Below, one piece after another: positions 32,501 to 44,680 of a DNA stretch of 64,000 bases. Under the pieces are notes generated by a model, which was not told the origin of the DNA, ran no database searches, and saw only the letters and a program-made list of their open reading frames with translations. Position 1 is the first letter of the stretch, and each line of letters starts with the position of its first letter. Position numbers and translations under genes: made by a program. Origin of the DNA: Mytilus trossulus (lineage: Eukaryota; Mollusca; Bivalvia; Mytilida; Mytilidae); the NCBI RefSeq assembly GCF_036588685.1, contig NC_086382.1, positions 2,269,001-2,333,000 on the forward strand, in the 5' to 3' direction.

Positions 32501-33530
32501 CTTAATCATTCAAAGTTTGAACTGTTATTCTTAATCTTGGTAAAGGCATGAATATGATTGTAGATCATGATAAACGTGTCTTCTCGTGGCTATGCCAATA
32601 GTTATCAAAAATACCAGGATTATAATTTTATACGCCAAATGTAGATAGGATTTATGATATGAATTAATCAACCTTATTCTTTCATTTCCTGTTAATTTGT
32701 TAATTTTGATTTAGATACCATGATAGATAAAATGACACAGAAATTAACAACTATATGTCACCGTTTTTAGCATGTTCAAATATAAGAAGTATATAAGTTC
32801 TAGAACTAAAATAGGTTCTTTTATAATCAAATAGTTCTACAGAAAATATGTCATGCAATTTTAGAAGCGTAAAAATCGTCATGTCATGTGGAAATTTTGT
32901 CATTGTATTTTCTGTAAGTAACTTAATTGCACAGATTGAAATAAATGTTCCAATTCAATTACATATGTGATCTCTGTGATAAAAAACAAAAGTGTATTTC
33001 ATTATTAGCATCTCAACGTGATCTACCCCGAAGTTAAATATATTTTTATTAAAATTCCATCTATAATAAAAATTATAAATAAACATGGAAAATACAAATC
33101 TCTAAATAGATCGATTGGAATGTGAACAGTCGAAAATGACCTTGAATCTAGTAACTGTCCCAGAACATACCCAACGTTTCTCTATTGTCAAATAGTTATA
33201 AAGAAAATATGTCATGTATGTTTATAAGCGTAAACCCCCGTTCTAGTATAACTTTTTTATGAGAAGTTGGGATATGTTCTTATTTAATCAAATATTTAAT
33301 TTGCGTTAAAAAAAAGTGTGTTTATCATTATAAGTGGTTTTAAGTGATTTATTAAAATACTAATAGAAAGAATTTTGAAAATCTAGTTGGTGTAAAACGT
33401 TGGAATATGAATATTTAAAAGAAAAAGAAAACGTTCAATTCCAACTCTGTTATATTTCAAATGTCTATAAACTAAAATGGAGCCGGCCCCTATTATAAAT
33501 TATATCATTATCTTATTTCAATATTAAGTA

Positions 33531-34408
33531 TCAGTCACACTTTACCGGATAGCACGAACAGACGCATAGCGGATGAAAATAAAAGTTGTCCGTTGACAAA
33601 ATTGTTATCCGTTGGGAGTCCGTTGATGTACTGACCGAATAAAACAGACGTGTAATGAATGCATAACGGACACACACCGGATCTGCAACGTACTAGAAAC
33701 GGAAACGTACCAGACAGAACGGATGTCGAACGTTCATCCAATGGACGAGTACCGCAAAAAACGGACACCTAACAGAAGCGTACCGGATAAAACGGATGAA
33801 CAAGATATACGGAGAAATTAAAGACGACATCAATAATACATGTAAATCGCATAAATATTCAAAATGTTTCTGTGTAACTGGTTTTTGGTTTGTTCTTCAA
33901 AATGCCGCTAAAGGGCAGTGTCTGCCCTGAAAAAGAACTGGTTGATTGTGAAGACGTGTCTTTACTCTAAGATCGATTATGAATAATAAGAATTCATGAA
34001 CCTTTAGAAATCTGACATACCAATGGCTTTTCTGTCGCGAAATTTTCAATTTGCATTTATCCGTTTCAGATCCGTATCGTTCAACATTCGTTTTATCCGT
34101 TAAACGTCCGGTAGAAGTTCGTTGGTGAATTTATCTTCCAGACCTCCAACGGATGTATAACGGACACGTAACGGATACAAAACGGAAACAAAACGGATGA
34201 GTACCGTACAAAACGGACGCCTTCCGGACGTCCAACGGACATTTCATCCGATGGACGTACGTTCAAAGTTTTGAACATGGTCAAAAAATGTCCACCGGAC
34301 AAAACAGACGTATAACGGATAAGAACGGACGTCTAACGAACATGAACGGATTGAAAAAAAAGTTATCCGTTAGGCATCCGTTTGACCTATCCGTTAAGGT
34401 GTGACCGA
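33531..34408. mobile_element. Non-autonomous inverted-repeat element rich in ACGGA motifs
   Basis: The left end TCAGTCACACTTTACCGGAT and the right end (reverse complement TCGGTCACACCTTAACGGAT) are inverted copies. The interior is packed with degenerate 'aacggatg' and 'aaaacggacg' words in both orientations. Copy 1 of the duplication lacks it. Flanks ATATTAAG and CTTTAAAG may be a decayed 8-base target duplication, which would fit a hAT-type element. No transposase is present. Confidence 0.75.
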
Positions 34409-34569
34409 GGCTTTAAAGAAAATGTTACATTTTGATACATGTATTGTTTCTAAAAAACATTCAATTTGATTTAGTGTATACTTATTTATTTTTTTATAAC
34501 CATACATTTTTAGATCAATTGTTCATTCTACTCTCTATAATGTCAAGATTTTTTTATACTATATAGTTC

Positions 34570-34720
34570 AAGGGGTGTCGAAAAGATACCAAAGGGACAA
34601 TAAAACTTTAAAGTCGAAAATAGCTAAATTTGCTAAATAGAAAAACACTAACAAACTACATGTAACAAACAAACAACAAACAAAATATAGAAAACCAAAG
34701 AATAAGCAACACGGACCACT
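34570..34720 (+). repeat. R3 repeat, diverged
   Basis: 'gaaaagataccaaagggaca' and the acaaacaaacaac-rich tail mark it. Confidence 0.6.
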
Positions 34721-34956
34721 TTGCTTGACGGACATGCACCTTCATTCTTTGAAAATATTTACACATAAATGAGTTGTTTCTAATGATATTTTTCTTTGGT
34801 TGATTGGATAAAAATGCTACAAAAGTGATAAAGCAACCTATGACATCCATATATAGTTTTCAGTACAAGGGATGGTATAAACATAGAGAAACACGTATGA
34901 GGAATAGCATATATACTACATAAAAGAGAATTGAGACACAAAAACAACAAGAAAAG

Positions 34957-35290
34957 CGCTGGTGGACGTTTCGTCCCCGAGGGTATCACCAGCCCAGTAG
35001 TCAACACTTCGGTGTTGACATGAATATCAATAATGTTGTCATTTTTTATAAATTTCCTGTTAACAAAAGTTTAAATTTTTTGAAAAACTAAGGATTTTCT
35101 TATTCCACGCATAGATTTCCTTAGCTGTATTTGGCACAGCTTTTTGGAATTTTAGATCCTCAATGTTCTTCAACTTTGTACCTTTTTGGCTTTATAAATA
35201 TTTTGATATGAGCGTCACTGATGAGTCTTATGTAGACGAAACGCACGTCTGGCGTACTAAATTATAATCTCGGTACCTTTGATAACTATT
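34957..35290 (+). mobile_element. Hammerhead element (family H), intact core, copy-2-specific
   Basis: It begins abruptly inside the structured module at GCTGGTGGACG and carries the hairpin GTCAACAC-TTCG-GTGTTGAC (35000-35019) and a ribozyme with intact core (35218-35256). Copy 1 of the duplication has the empty site (near 28,528), so the insertion postdates the duplication. No clear target duplication is visible. Confidence 0.85.
35218..35256 (+). ncRNA. Hammerhead ribozyme motif, intact core
   Basis: CTGATGA, stem II GTCT-TATGT-AGAC, GAA, stem III ACGC-ACGTCTG-GCGT and A at the cleavage position. A base change in loop III relative to other copies does not touch the core. Confidence 0.75.
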
Positions 35291-35825
35291 GTAGAAATTT
35301 ACTGGGTGTTTTGTTTTTTTTTTTTATCATATATAGATACCTATGTCCTTTGCCTTTCTATAACACGAGCCTACGAAAGATTTTGTTCTAGGCATAATCA
35401 AGCAGTATTAACAATATATCTAGTAGATTCAAACATCATTGCATGAACTAGAAGAATTAATATTGCAATGTGACATTCCGATCGTGTGTTCAGTAATGAA
35501 GACGATCATAACACTCTGGTGTCTATTCAGATGTCAGACCATCATTTTAAAACATATGGAAAAGAAGCCCTTCTCTCACACAAAAAAAAAGTGCTTCTGC
35601 TGTCATTGTTTGCTTAAACTTCCAACAAATTTTCAGAAATGAATCTTTTGGTGAAAGAGAAATATATTTATACCATTTTGAGCCAAAATTCACTTGTCTA
35701 TGAGTTTGTATTAAAAATTCAGAATTGATGCGCTCCATAGCATACCAATTAAAGATTTTGTTTTTTAGTACCTTTGTTCAAGGTCCGTTTTTGTCTGAGA
35801 ATCTGTTAAAGGTATGTTGAAGATT

Positions 35826-36065
35826 AGAAAGAAGGGACGAAAGATACCAGAGGGACAATCAACCTCACCAATCGAAAGCAAACTGACAACGCCATGGCTA
35901 AACATGAAAAAGACAAACAGACAAACAATAGTACACATGACACAACCTAGAAAACTAAAGAATAAACAACACGAACCCCACCAAAAACTATGGGGATCTA
36001 AGCTGCTCCGGAAGGGTAAGCAAATCCTGCTCCACATGTGGCACCCGTCGAGTTGCGTATGTGAT
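35826..36065 (+). repeat. R3 repeat, longest copy
   Basis: It runs from 'ggacgaaagataccagaggg' through 'aacgccatggctaaa' and 'cgaaccccaccaaaaact' to 'gctgctccggaagggtaagc'. The distal part resembles sequence at 13,735-13,810. Confidence 0.75.
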
Positions 36066-36584
36066 TACAAATCCGGTAAATAGTCCAATTCAGTAGGTCA
36101 CATTCAATAAAGGGAAGGGAATTGTAGTTACGACGTACGGAACATATCCGATATCATATGTGAAACGGTTATTCCATAACGGTCAACCAACTCATGATGG
36201 CGTCCGTAAAATTCACGAAGTGGTGATTTAGAAAGCTGATACATTTACAATTCAGGAAATACCTTCTATGAATTTTAACTTAAGATAAAATATTTAGAAA
36301 GCTGTGAAAACTGCAATATTTGGTTGAACAGACACGGCTTTTTAATTAGTGGTCAGACAGTTTAAACATGAAATGCCCAATAACGTTTTTTGATTGATTG
36401 ATTGCATATTATAAATAGGTCAACTGTATTTTTAATTTTGATTAATCTCCTGTGATATTCTTTCTAAAAGTATGGATTAAAATGAAGTTTGGATATTACC
36501 CAGAAAACATAAACAAATGAATATTCATTTGAATAAGACAATACATGTATTCAAATTATTAGCATTCGCAAATTAAACATATAT
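36066..36584. other. Non-coding region inside copy 2
   Basis: I find no supported gene. The equivalent of copy-1 sequence is not recognisable here. Confidence 0.35.
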
Positions 36585-36776
36585 ATAAGGTATCAAATAT
36601 CCTTGTTAAAATTGTAGACATACATATGTTAACATAAGGATATAACTGGCATATTTTTTTCTCTGTAGAATTGTCCTAAACATCAAAATTCATCAAAAGA
36701 CATCACATACATTTAAAACAAATGATATTATAGCTATAGTATATATTGTGATTGTATTATAAGTACTTATATTTTT

Positions 36777-36882
36777 ACTTACGGTTATAATATAAAATAG
36801 CTTTTGCATATACTGCGTACAAGCCAATATTACCTCATATACTATATCTGCATTGTTATTGACTTTAACTGAATTTCATTGG
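36777..36882 (-). promoter_or_regulatory. Conserved promoter-like block with first-exon donor (copy 2)
   Basis: CCAAT (36882-36878), ATATAGTATATGAGG and TTGTACGCAGTATATGCAAAAG, then the donor GTAAGT (36782-36777), are retained in the same spacing as copy 1. A shared short run after the donor (AAAAAT) extends the conservation into the putative intron. Confidence 0.35.
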
Positions 36883-37619
36883 TTTAATCTTACTTCCTTT
36901 TCATAAAGGTTAAGCGGAGAAATAGAAACAAATGTCTCAATATTCGTTTTAAAAGACAAAAGAATTTAAAAAAAGAAGGGTATTCTATTTTAAATTAGCT
37001 ACTTTTTAACGAATATTTAATCTTTATTCATGTTGTGCTTGCAATGCAATTTAAAATTGATCTGATCTACTAGGACGTAAAACAGAAAATACGGAAATAA
37101 ATTTATTATTTGAACATTGTCTTTTCTGTTGTTCCATATCGCTCCCCAACTTAATTTGTCGGTCAAATAAGTTTAAGATATATATAGACGACATACGTCT
37201 ATTTTGTTTACAATTTATAAAAACGAAACCAAAAGAAGAAGAATTTCCAAAAAACAATTACACATTTGTACATATAATAGATAGTAATCCTATATATAGG
37301 TCCAAATAATTTTAAAAATATACTTTTTTAGTTATGTCATAGTTATATACAACTTTTTCAGTGCAGCTACTTTTTTGTAATATTAATTCTGAACAGCATC
37401 GTTATTCAAAGGTAAATAGTGCACATCATATTCATTTCATAAAATGAATCACTAAGCAGTGTTTCAAAAATAGAAATTTGCCGAATATGTTATGCAAATT
37501 CTTCGTTTCAATTTTTTTATATTCATTTACAATCGGATATAAATATATTGTTTAATTACAGAAACGAAAGCATAATACAATGTATGATTTTCTTAATCCT
37601 TTTTATTTTCATTTATTCA

Positions 37620-37920
37620 AAGAAGATGTGGTATGAGTGCCGATGAAACAACTCTCGACAAGAGACTAACTGACACAGAAATTAGCAACTATAGATAACT
37701 GTACGGCCTTCAACAATGACCAAAGCCCATACCGGATAGTTAGCGTTAAACATTGTTAAAAGGCAACGATGTAACAATGTGAAACAATGTAAAACACGAA
37801 AACTAACGGCCTTATTATGTACAAAATATGAACGAAAACAAAAATGTAACACATAAACAAATGACAACCACTGAATTACAGGCTCCTGACTTTGGACAGG
37901 CACATACATACAGCATCTTT
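37620..37920 (-). repeat. R2 repeat, copy-2-specific insertion
   Basis: It interrupts a stretch that is continuous in copy 1 (about 30,160-30,200). R2 blocks occur in reverse order. Confidence 0.8.
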
Positions 37921-38690
37921 TGGTTTTGTTATCAATACTTATATATGACAATATTATTTGTTCGTATATGAAATACTTAAAAGTATAAAATGAAATTCCT
38001 TGAAAAATGCTTCACATATATCATTATAGGACAAAAATGTAAGATAATTGAATGTTTCATAATAGACGTTTAGTAGGTATATTGTTTGGGTGCATTGATG
38101 ACATCATTTTATCAGTGCAGAACCTGGTTTTATCGCATACCAAAACTCCCACTTTATGACAATGATAAAAAAAATATCGCTTATACGCTGCGTAACAAAA
38201 TCGCCATAGCATAACAACACAATGATTGAGTGTATAAATACAGAGCCAGATAAAAGAGATGTCACACACAAAAAAATAAACGGTAAAAGTAATATTTAAA
38301 TCATGGTAAAAAAAACCTGAATAGCATTCGTTAAAATTGCACAAATGAAAATGAAAAAGGAAAAGGTTGTGGTAAAACTTGCATAACATTTTATGATCAA
38401 ATTGTTGTCAACATCAAAAGTCATCAAATCCTGAAAAACTTATAATATGTTAAATTGTTTACGGTAAATATTGTGAATATTTTAAAAGTACTTACATGTT
38501 ATTTAAAATTGATATTGAACAATTGATTTGGTATTTACTGCGCAGCACAAAAAATATTAAAAAAAAGAAATATGCAATATGCATTTATATATAGAATCAT
38601 TTGTTGAATGTATTTCAGGAAACTGACTACAAAGTGTAATGCAGTGTTTGTTTTCCTGATTTGTAGCCATGTAAACAGATCTATAAATAA

Positions 38691-40160
38691 ATCATCACTT
38701 AGAAAAAGAAAGAATGATTTGAAATAGAAGTAGTTTTATTTTGATTAAATTATTGCGTTCATGTATTTACATCTTACCTTATTTTTGTATTTGTAATTCA
38801 TAAAGAAATTGGTCTGTTCAATTACTATGATTAGCATATTAAATTAGGAAATGTTTATTTAATCTTACTTTTTGTAGATTAACTATATATTTATTATTTT
38901 GTGTATGAACACTTCATTTCACTCAGTAACTTCAGTTTATTCAGTTTTTTTATGGGCAAATCCAGTTCACTGGATATCAGGAAAAAATACGTGTAATTCT
39001 TTAAAGTTTACAAAAACGAAACCAAAAGGAAAAATATTTTTGATAAATCAGTTACAAGTGTCAGTATATAATAGCTATAATTTAAAGACAGACATTTCAA
39101 AAGACTATGATTCCATGTCCGTGTTTGGTCCTTTTGAGTAATCAGCTCTTCAATATTTGGTTTATGTTCTAGATTTCCGAAATATATTTGCATCGATCTT
39201 CACTGTCGAAACGATCATCTGGTGCAGTAAAATTGTTACTGTGTGTGTTATAAAAATGTGATATAATAATTAACTAGAACGTACAACACAACACGTTCAT
39301 TTAATATCATTATAAAACCAATCAGTCGTGCGCCTTCAGACAGGAATATTACTGAAAAAATTTGGCAGTTTCGGCTTTTTTATGTCAAACATTGAATATC
39401 AATTAGCAATCGATTAAAAAAAAAAATTTAACCTTTGCAAAAGATAACTTGATACAACGCATATATTTGTATGGTTTGCATCAATGAATTAAAAAAATAG
39501 AGAATGTTTTGGTCATATACCTAATACATAAACTTTAAGTCTTTACGAAACTTAATTATCTGCACACATGCCTTATCTTCATTTAACTGACTGTATGATT
39601 TAAAATTGACATTTAAGATACACATTGATTGTTGATATAAATAAAAAAAAATATTATCAGTGCAGTCACTTAATCGTTACACAATGATTATAAAAAGTAG
39701 AGTTCATTAATTTATTTTCATATCTTAGAATTTAGCTAAAACGCTTTGACAATAGACTTTATTGAGTACATTAAGGTAAAAATAGTCATAGATTTACAAA
39801 TACAATTCTTAGTAAATGTCAACAAATACTTCTTAGAATTTTGTCTATGAAAAGGTTTTAACCGTGTTATCGTCCTTATGTTTAAGTGTATATGATACAC
39901 TAAGTCTGGGCAGACAAAGCAGTTCTTCATATACAGATTAGCTGAAAGGTAATACTTTTGTCAGTGTGTAGTAAACTTTAATATTCAAATCTAAAATATA
40001 GACTAACTAATATGAATTTCATACTATCACAGATAGTTTTGTTTTGTATTTATAGATATACATTTACACATTTAAAGATGTATTTTCTTTACTTACGGTT
40101 CACTCTAATACAATGTGATTGATTACATTACAATTACACACCTTATTTCAAATTAATTGA
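38691..40160. other. Non-coding region with an H5 fragment
   Basis: 39110-39245 contains a decayed H5 piece ending 'catctggtgcagtaaaattg'. A consensus donor on the minus strand at about 40,090-40,098 (ACC|GTAAGT) resembles the two promoter-block donors but lacks the conserved boxes. No coding exon found. Confidence 0.4.
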
Positions 40161-40165
40161 TTATA

Positions 40166-41409
40166 TACACATGGAAAAAAGTATTGCAACACCAAATTGA
40201 AATTGGAATTAAAAAAAACACTCTTTATTTTTTTCTGATATAATTTGTTAGAATATAACTAGTTAAACATTATTTAAATATCACCTAAGTTTGATCAATA
40301 ATTATCGACTCGATAAGTTCTTATATTTTTTTTATCTGCACATGCAGCTACTGTATCCCTAAACAGCAAAACAGGTGTTTGTATCCTCATTGATTTCAAC
40401 ACTTTAGATAACCAAGTTTATAAAGTTATGCGATTGCCACCTTGTAATGGGTCCTCCACAACTCTTAACCGCAGCAAGATGGCAGATTATCAGCATGAGA
40501 GAAGCAGGAATGTCGCTGTGACAACCGCACGTATTGTCGGTCATCACTATTCCACTATTAGTCGTTTTGAGAATATAAAGCAGGCAATAAACGATGTCAA
40601 AGACTTTCAAAGATCAAAAAGACCCCCTATGCCATCTGCTAGGGAAAATCAAGCATAATGAAGCTTGGTCAGAAAGAAACCCATTGCAAACAATTCAATC
40701 CTAAAAAGAGAGTGGTGGGCATACAGGAGCCTTTAAACAAATATTGTTCGAGATTGACTCATCTCTACTGGTTATTGTGCGAAAATACCATTTTGGGGAC
40801 CTTTGCCAACGAACAGACACACAGTTATCCGTATCCAATGTAGTGCAGAGCTCGCCAAAATTGGAAATAAGCATCGTGGAGGAAGATCCATTGTTCCAAT
40901 GGAATTCTGTTTATTTTCCTTGGCCCGATCGAAGCCCAGATTTGAACCATATCGAGCATATATGGGACACTAGTTGGCGTGACACCCTAGTCCAAACACG
41001 TGATGAATTAAACAATTCCCTTCATCAGAAATGGTTGCTGCTACCTTAGCAACAAATTAGTCGATTTATGGCAGGAATTATAATTATGAAGTGGCGGTTG
41101 ACCGTTTGAATGGAGGCTGCGCATCAAGTACTAATTCTTTGGCGTGTAACGATCAACCATGATGAGAACAATCACCTTAAGATTAATTTTGAAATGTCTG
41201 ACATTGTAAAGTTCGACTACAGTAAAAGTTGTAAAATGCAGATAAATCTTTTTTTTCAAACATTTTTGTTCGTTAAAATGCCAATGTAATCATAAACTGT
41301 GTTTCAATACTATTTTACAAATATTTTATCATATTCCATCTAAAATAAAAGGCTGATTTTTCAAGTTTTTAAAAAACTAAGGTGTTGCAATACTTTTTTC
41401 CATGTGTAT
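40166..41409 (+). mobile_element. Degenerate Tc1-like transposon
   Basis: Terminal inverted repeats begin CACATGGAAAAAAGTATTGC at 40168, with the exact inverse ending at 41406, flanked by TA. Between them lie transposase scraps in different frames. The N-terminal helix-turn-helix region has GHHYSTISRFENIKQ and SARENQA (about 40,430-40,655). The C-terminal DDE region has WPDRSPDLNHIEHIWD (about 40,920-40,970), the classic Tc1 block around the second catalytic Asp. The central catalytic part is frameshifted, so it is inactive. Confidence 0.9.
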
Positions 41410-41954
41410 ATAACGTTAAAGTGATCATGAAGATTTTTGATTATTTATGACGACATTGTATATTGCAATATTAAAGAATTCCTTATATCTTTTTATCCTC
41501 ACAAAAAAGCTAATTTTGTTGGTTTGTTTTAAATCCGTAATCGATTCATCTTATTTATTAGGAATTTAGACAGTGTAACATGTGCAATTTGATAACATAG
41601 CTATGGACAAGAATGCTTTCTCTATGTAAAAAATATAACTTTGGTTGGTTTTTTTTAAACAAATTTTGACCAATTTCTGGCAATGTAATCGATCACATAA
41701 CGATTACTTGTAATCAGAAATGGCATGATAATGATTACATAGGATTACAATGAAAAATGTAATCGATAACAGCTGATTACGATTACCCCGTGTCTTTAAA
41801 TCAGTAGCATAAATACTAATAACAAAAGCTAATAAATAACGAAATTAAGAGATTATTCAAATGCTGCCAAATGTATATGTATGCGAACATGTTGATTAAA
41901 AACTGTTGCTTATAATTGCTTAAACAATCTGCTTCATTGGAACTCTCATAAAAT
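41410..41954. other. Non-coding region, no gene seen
   Basis: It contains several 'taatcgat' and 'gattac' words (41,690-41,800) that suggest a decayed simple repeat. Confidence 0.35.
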
Positions 41955-42225
41955 TGAGAATGAAAATGGGGAATGTGTCAAAGCGACAACAACCCGACCA
42001 TAGAGCAGACAACAGCCGAAGGCCACCAATGGGTCTTCAATGTAGTGATCAACTCCCGCACCCGGAGGCGTCCTTCACCTGGCCCTTCAACAAAATGTAT
42101 TCTGGTTCAGTTATAATGGACGTCATACTTAACTCTAAATTATACACAAGAAACTAAAAATTAAAAATTAAACTAAAGTTAAAAATGAATAGTTGTCTCA
42201 TTGGCAATCATACCGTATGTCCTTA
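41955..42225 (+). repeat. R5 repeat followed by an R2 tail
   Basis: R5 hallmarks are 'aatgtgtcaaagcgacaaca', 'acccgaccatagagcagac' and 'cccgcacccggaggcgtcc'. The last 45 bases are the R2 terminal block 'gttgtctcattggcaatcat'. Other R5 copies start at 51965, 54190 and 61745. Confidence 0.8.
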
Positions 42226-43434
42226 TTTTTATACTGTTCGAATTTGAAATAATCATATAAGTTTTTATCATTTGAACATTTTCTAAACAACCTTTTGAAG
42301 CAGTTGTTCTACAGAAGAAAGTTTATTCAACAAGAAACCAATGGCAAGTATTGATAAGTGTGGCATTTTTGTTTATATGATCACTAAAATATGATACATA
42401 TTACATATGCAATTTATCCAGATGAAGGCAGCACATATAAAAATACTCCTGTGATGAAGATAGGATGATTTTAAGACTTCTAATTATGAGTCCTAAAGTT
42501 AGGAGAACAAATGCAATGCATTCTAAGAAAAGCGTCATGAACATAACACAGATGTGCAATACAATGGTCTTATGACACGTGCTAATATTAAGAAAGCTAC
42601 CGCAACATCACCCCAGCTGTCTTTTCCCCTTTGCTGTTTTTCATATTTGAGTAATTCCTTGCTATTTTTATTTACTTTGTCGTAGATATGATCATATCAT
42701 ATGTATATTACATGTATAATGTATGTTTAATATTTTTTTTATTTTCATTTTTCTTAAGACTTGAAATATATTTATTGAAAATCACCTGAATATAATTTAC
42801 CTTGTATAACCCAGGGAAATATACACAAGGGGCCCTGTGTTTACAATGATACAACGTCCAGGGATAAACGGTGGACTCTATTTTAAAAAAAAATCTATTT
42901 TATATTTTTCCATACATAAGTTATACATTCATATTAATTACACATATTGAGTTTGCGTATAAAATATTCATAATATTCTACAGTAAAAAAAAATATATCA
43001 ATACATACAAAATACATATGTTTAATATTAATGAATATTTCAAAAGGAAATTTGATAAGTTAGAACTTTGAAACTATAAACAGTACAAGCGTATTAATGC
43101 TATCGTTCGAACTAAGGACTTCTGTTCAAATGACAGTAAAACTTTCAAAAAATATAGAGTTCACCTCAAGTGAAAGTAAAAGTAGATTTTTCAAGTTTCT
43201 AGAAATCTTGTTGTTAAGTACCCTTAGATATAGTAAATGTTAAACCAAACAGATTGTGACGCATTTAAAAAGTAACTTCGTCTGGTAAGTATAAATAACC
43301 TACTTTATTTCTGTTTTTACTTGCGTTGTTAATACTAGTATATCAATACCACAAATTAATAGTTTACCCATTACCATTTTCAGGTGTCCTTTTTAGGTCC
43401 TTTGAATTAACATATTTGTTTTATTTGGATTCTT
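42226..43434. other. Non-coding region, no gene seen
   Basis: AT-rich sequence without repeat hallmarks or supported exons. Confidence 0.4.
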
Positions 43435-43720
43435 TTTGCTATATGATACTTTTCGAAATGTGCATCTGGTGCAAGAAAATTTGTACCGTTAATGTTATTA
43501 CTACCACTGGGTCGATGCCTGTGCTGGTGGACTATTAGTCCCCGAGAGTATCACCAGCCCAGTAGCCAGTACTTCGGTACTGGCATGCAAATACGGATGT
43601 TAAGTGTTATTAAAATTTGCTGTTACAAAATATTATAAATAAATTATTATAAATTAAGGAATGTATCTCCCTCATGCAAAGCTCTGATTCCTTTCACGGA
43701 TTTGGCTATTCCGTGGTATT
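43435..43720 (+). mobile_element. H5 element fragment with intact structured module
   Basis: The 3' half of a hammerhead-like motif ('tttcgaaatgtgcatctgg') is followed by the structured module at 43502-43584, including GCCAGTAC-TTCG-GTACTGGC, and then the start of the next unit ('aaggaatgtatctccctcat') before the copy breaks off. Confidence 0.75.
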
Positions 43721-43789
43721 AAAAGTCATGCCAATTATCAGATACATTGTTTTCTCTGCTTTCAAATTTTTTTCTGTTTGAACCCGTCG

Positions 43790-44370
43790 ACCTATAACTT
43801 ATCAATTATTGGTATATTATTTATTTGGAAAACGAAAGGTCCTGGAACGGAGTATTCTGAATCAACAGCATTGTCTCATATTATTTATAAGTTGAATTAT
43901 TTGATTCGATGTCTTACCTCATGCCCGCTAACAAATTGAAAACTGTTCCTATACGCCTTATTTTAAGTCAAGATTTTTAGTATTCGTATTGTTATCTTAG
44001 AAAGTCTCACTGATTAAAATACTACAATATGAAAAAATTTGACAATGCTTGAACTTAGTAGCGTTAACCCCGTGATTATAATCCGTGTATATAGCAAAAT
44101 CCTAAATACAACGTTTGGTGGTGCGCCTGTCAAATGCGGAGCGTACATATAAGGTAATAGGTAAGAGGTGAATATACTATTGGTACCGGTATCGGATTCG
44201 ACCCGGAACTTGTTAACTATTGGCAATATTAATTATGTGGAAAACAAAAGGGTCTGGAGTGGTGTAATTTTTAATCTACACCACTATCCTATATTATCTA
44301 TATATAAAGTTGAGTTCTTTGATTTGTTGTTTTTACCTGATGACGGCTGACAAATTGGACCTCGTTATTT
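43790..44370. repeat. Two-copy tandem repeat of about 410 bases
   Basis: 43790-43960 and 44200-44370 share 'acttgttaactattgg'-like, 'gtggaaaacaaaagg-tctgg' and 'gctgacaaattg' blocks at similar spacing. Divergence is high. No coding evidence. Confidence 0.5.
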
Positions 44371-44574
44371 AGTATTATAGATATCTTTATGTGATTCTAG
44401 ACAGTAGGAACATCGACTAGGTTAACTGTTTGACATAGAACACCCTATTATTATTGACTAGCATTACCCTTTCAATTTAACTTGAACCACATGTCATATT
44501 TTTTTTAAAGCATACACATCTGTGCGTCTAAGCAAAGTTGACCTTCAATGAATTAGGGTATTCTGTTAAAAAGA

Positions 44575-44680
44575 AACACGCGGGACAGACGGACGAACAG
44601 AACGAACGGGCTAACGGACGGACGGACGCACAAACCAGAAAAAATAATGCTCATAAATGTGGCATAAAAACATGTATCCT
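44575..44680 (-). repeat. R6 repeat end with GGACG minisatellite
   Basis: It contains 'gggacagacggacgaacag' and 'cggacggacggacgcac'. The reverse complement matches the start of the longer copy at 56300. Confidence 0.6.

Larger units (their letters stand above)
32925..38690. repeat. Tandem segmental duplication, copy 2
   Basis: Partner of 26865-31930. Corresponding blocks: 32925-33190, 33300-33340, 33350-33530 plus 34410-34560, 34840-34960, 35370-35530, 36585-36900, 37330-38030 and 38280-38690. Copy-specific insertions are the inverted-repeat element at 33531, the hammerhead element at 34957 and R2 at 37620. Mild divergence and many indels indicate an old duplication. Confidence 0.8.

Noticed and set aside
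38057-38389. 110-codon minus-strand frame rich in Phe, Tyr and Cys
   Set aside because: It crosses the boundary of a duplicated block and has no counterpart frame in copy 1. No signal, domain or splice support.
40428-41049. Intact Tc1-family transposase gene
   Set aside because: Recognisable motifs lie in different frames with stops between them. It is kept only as part of a dead transposon.
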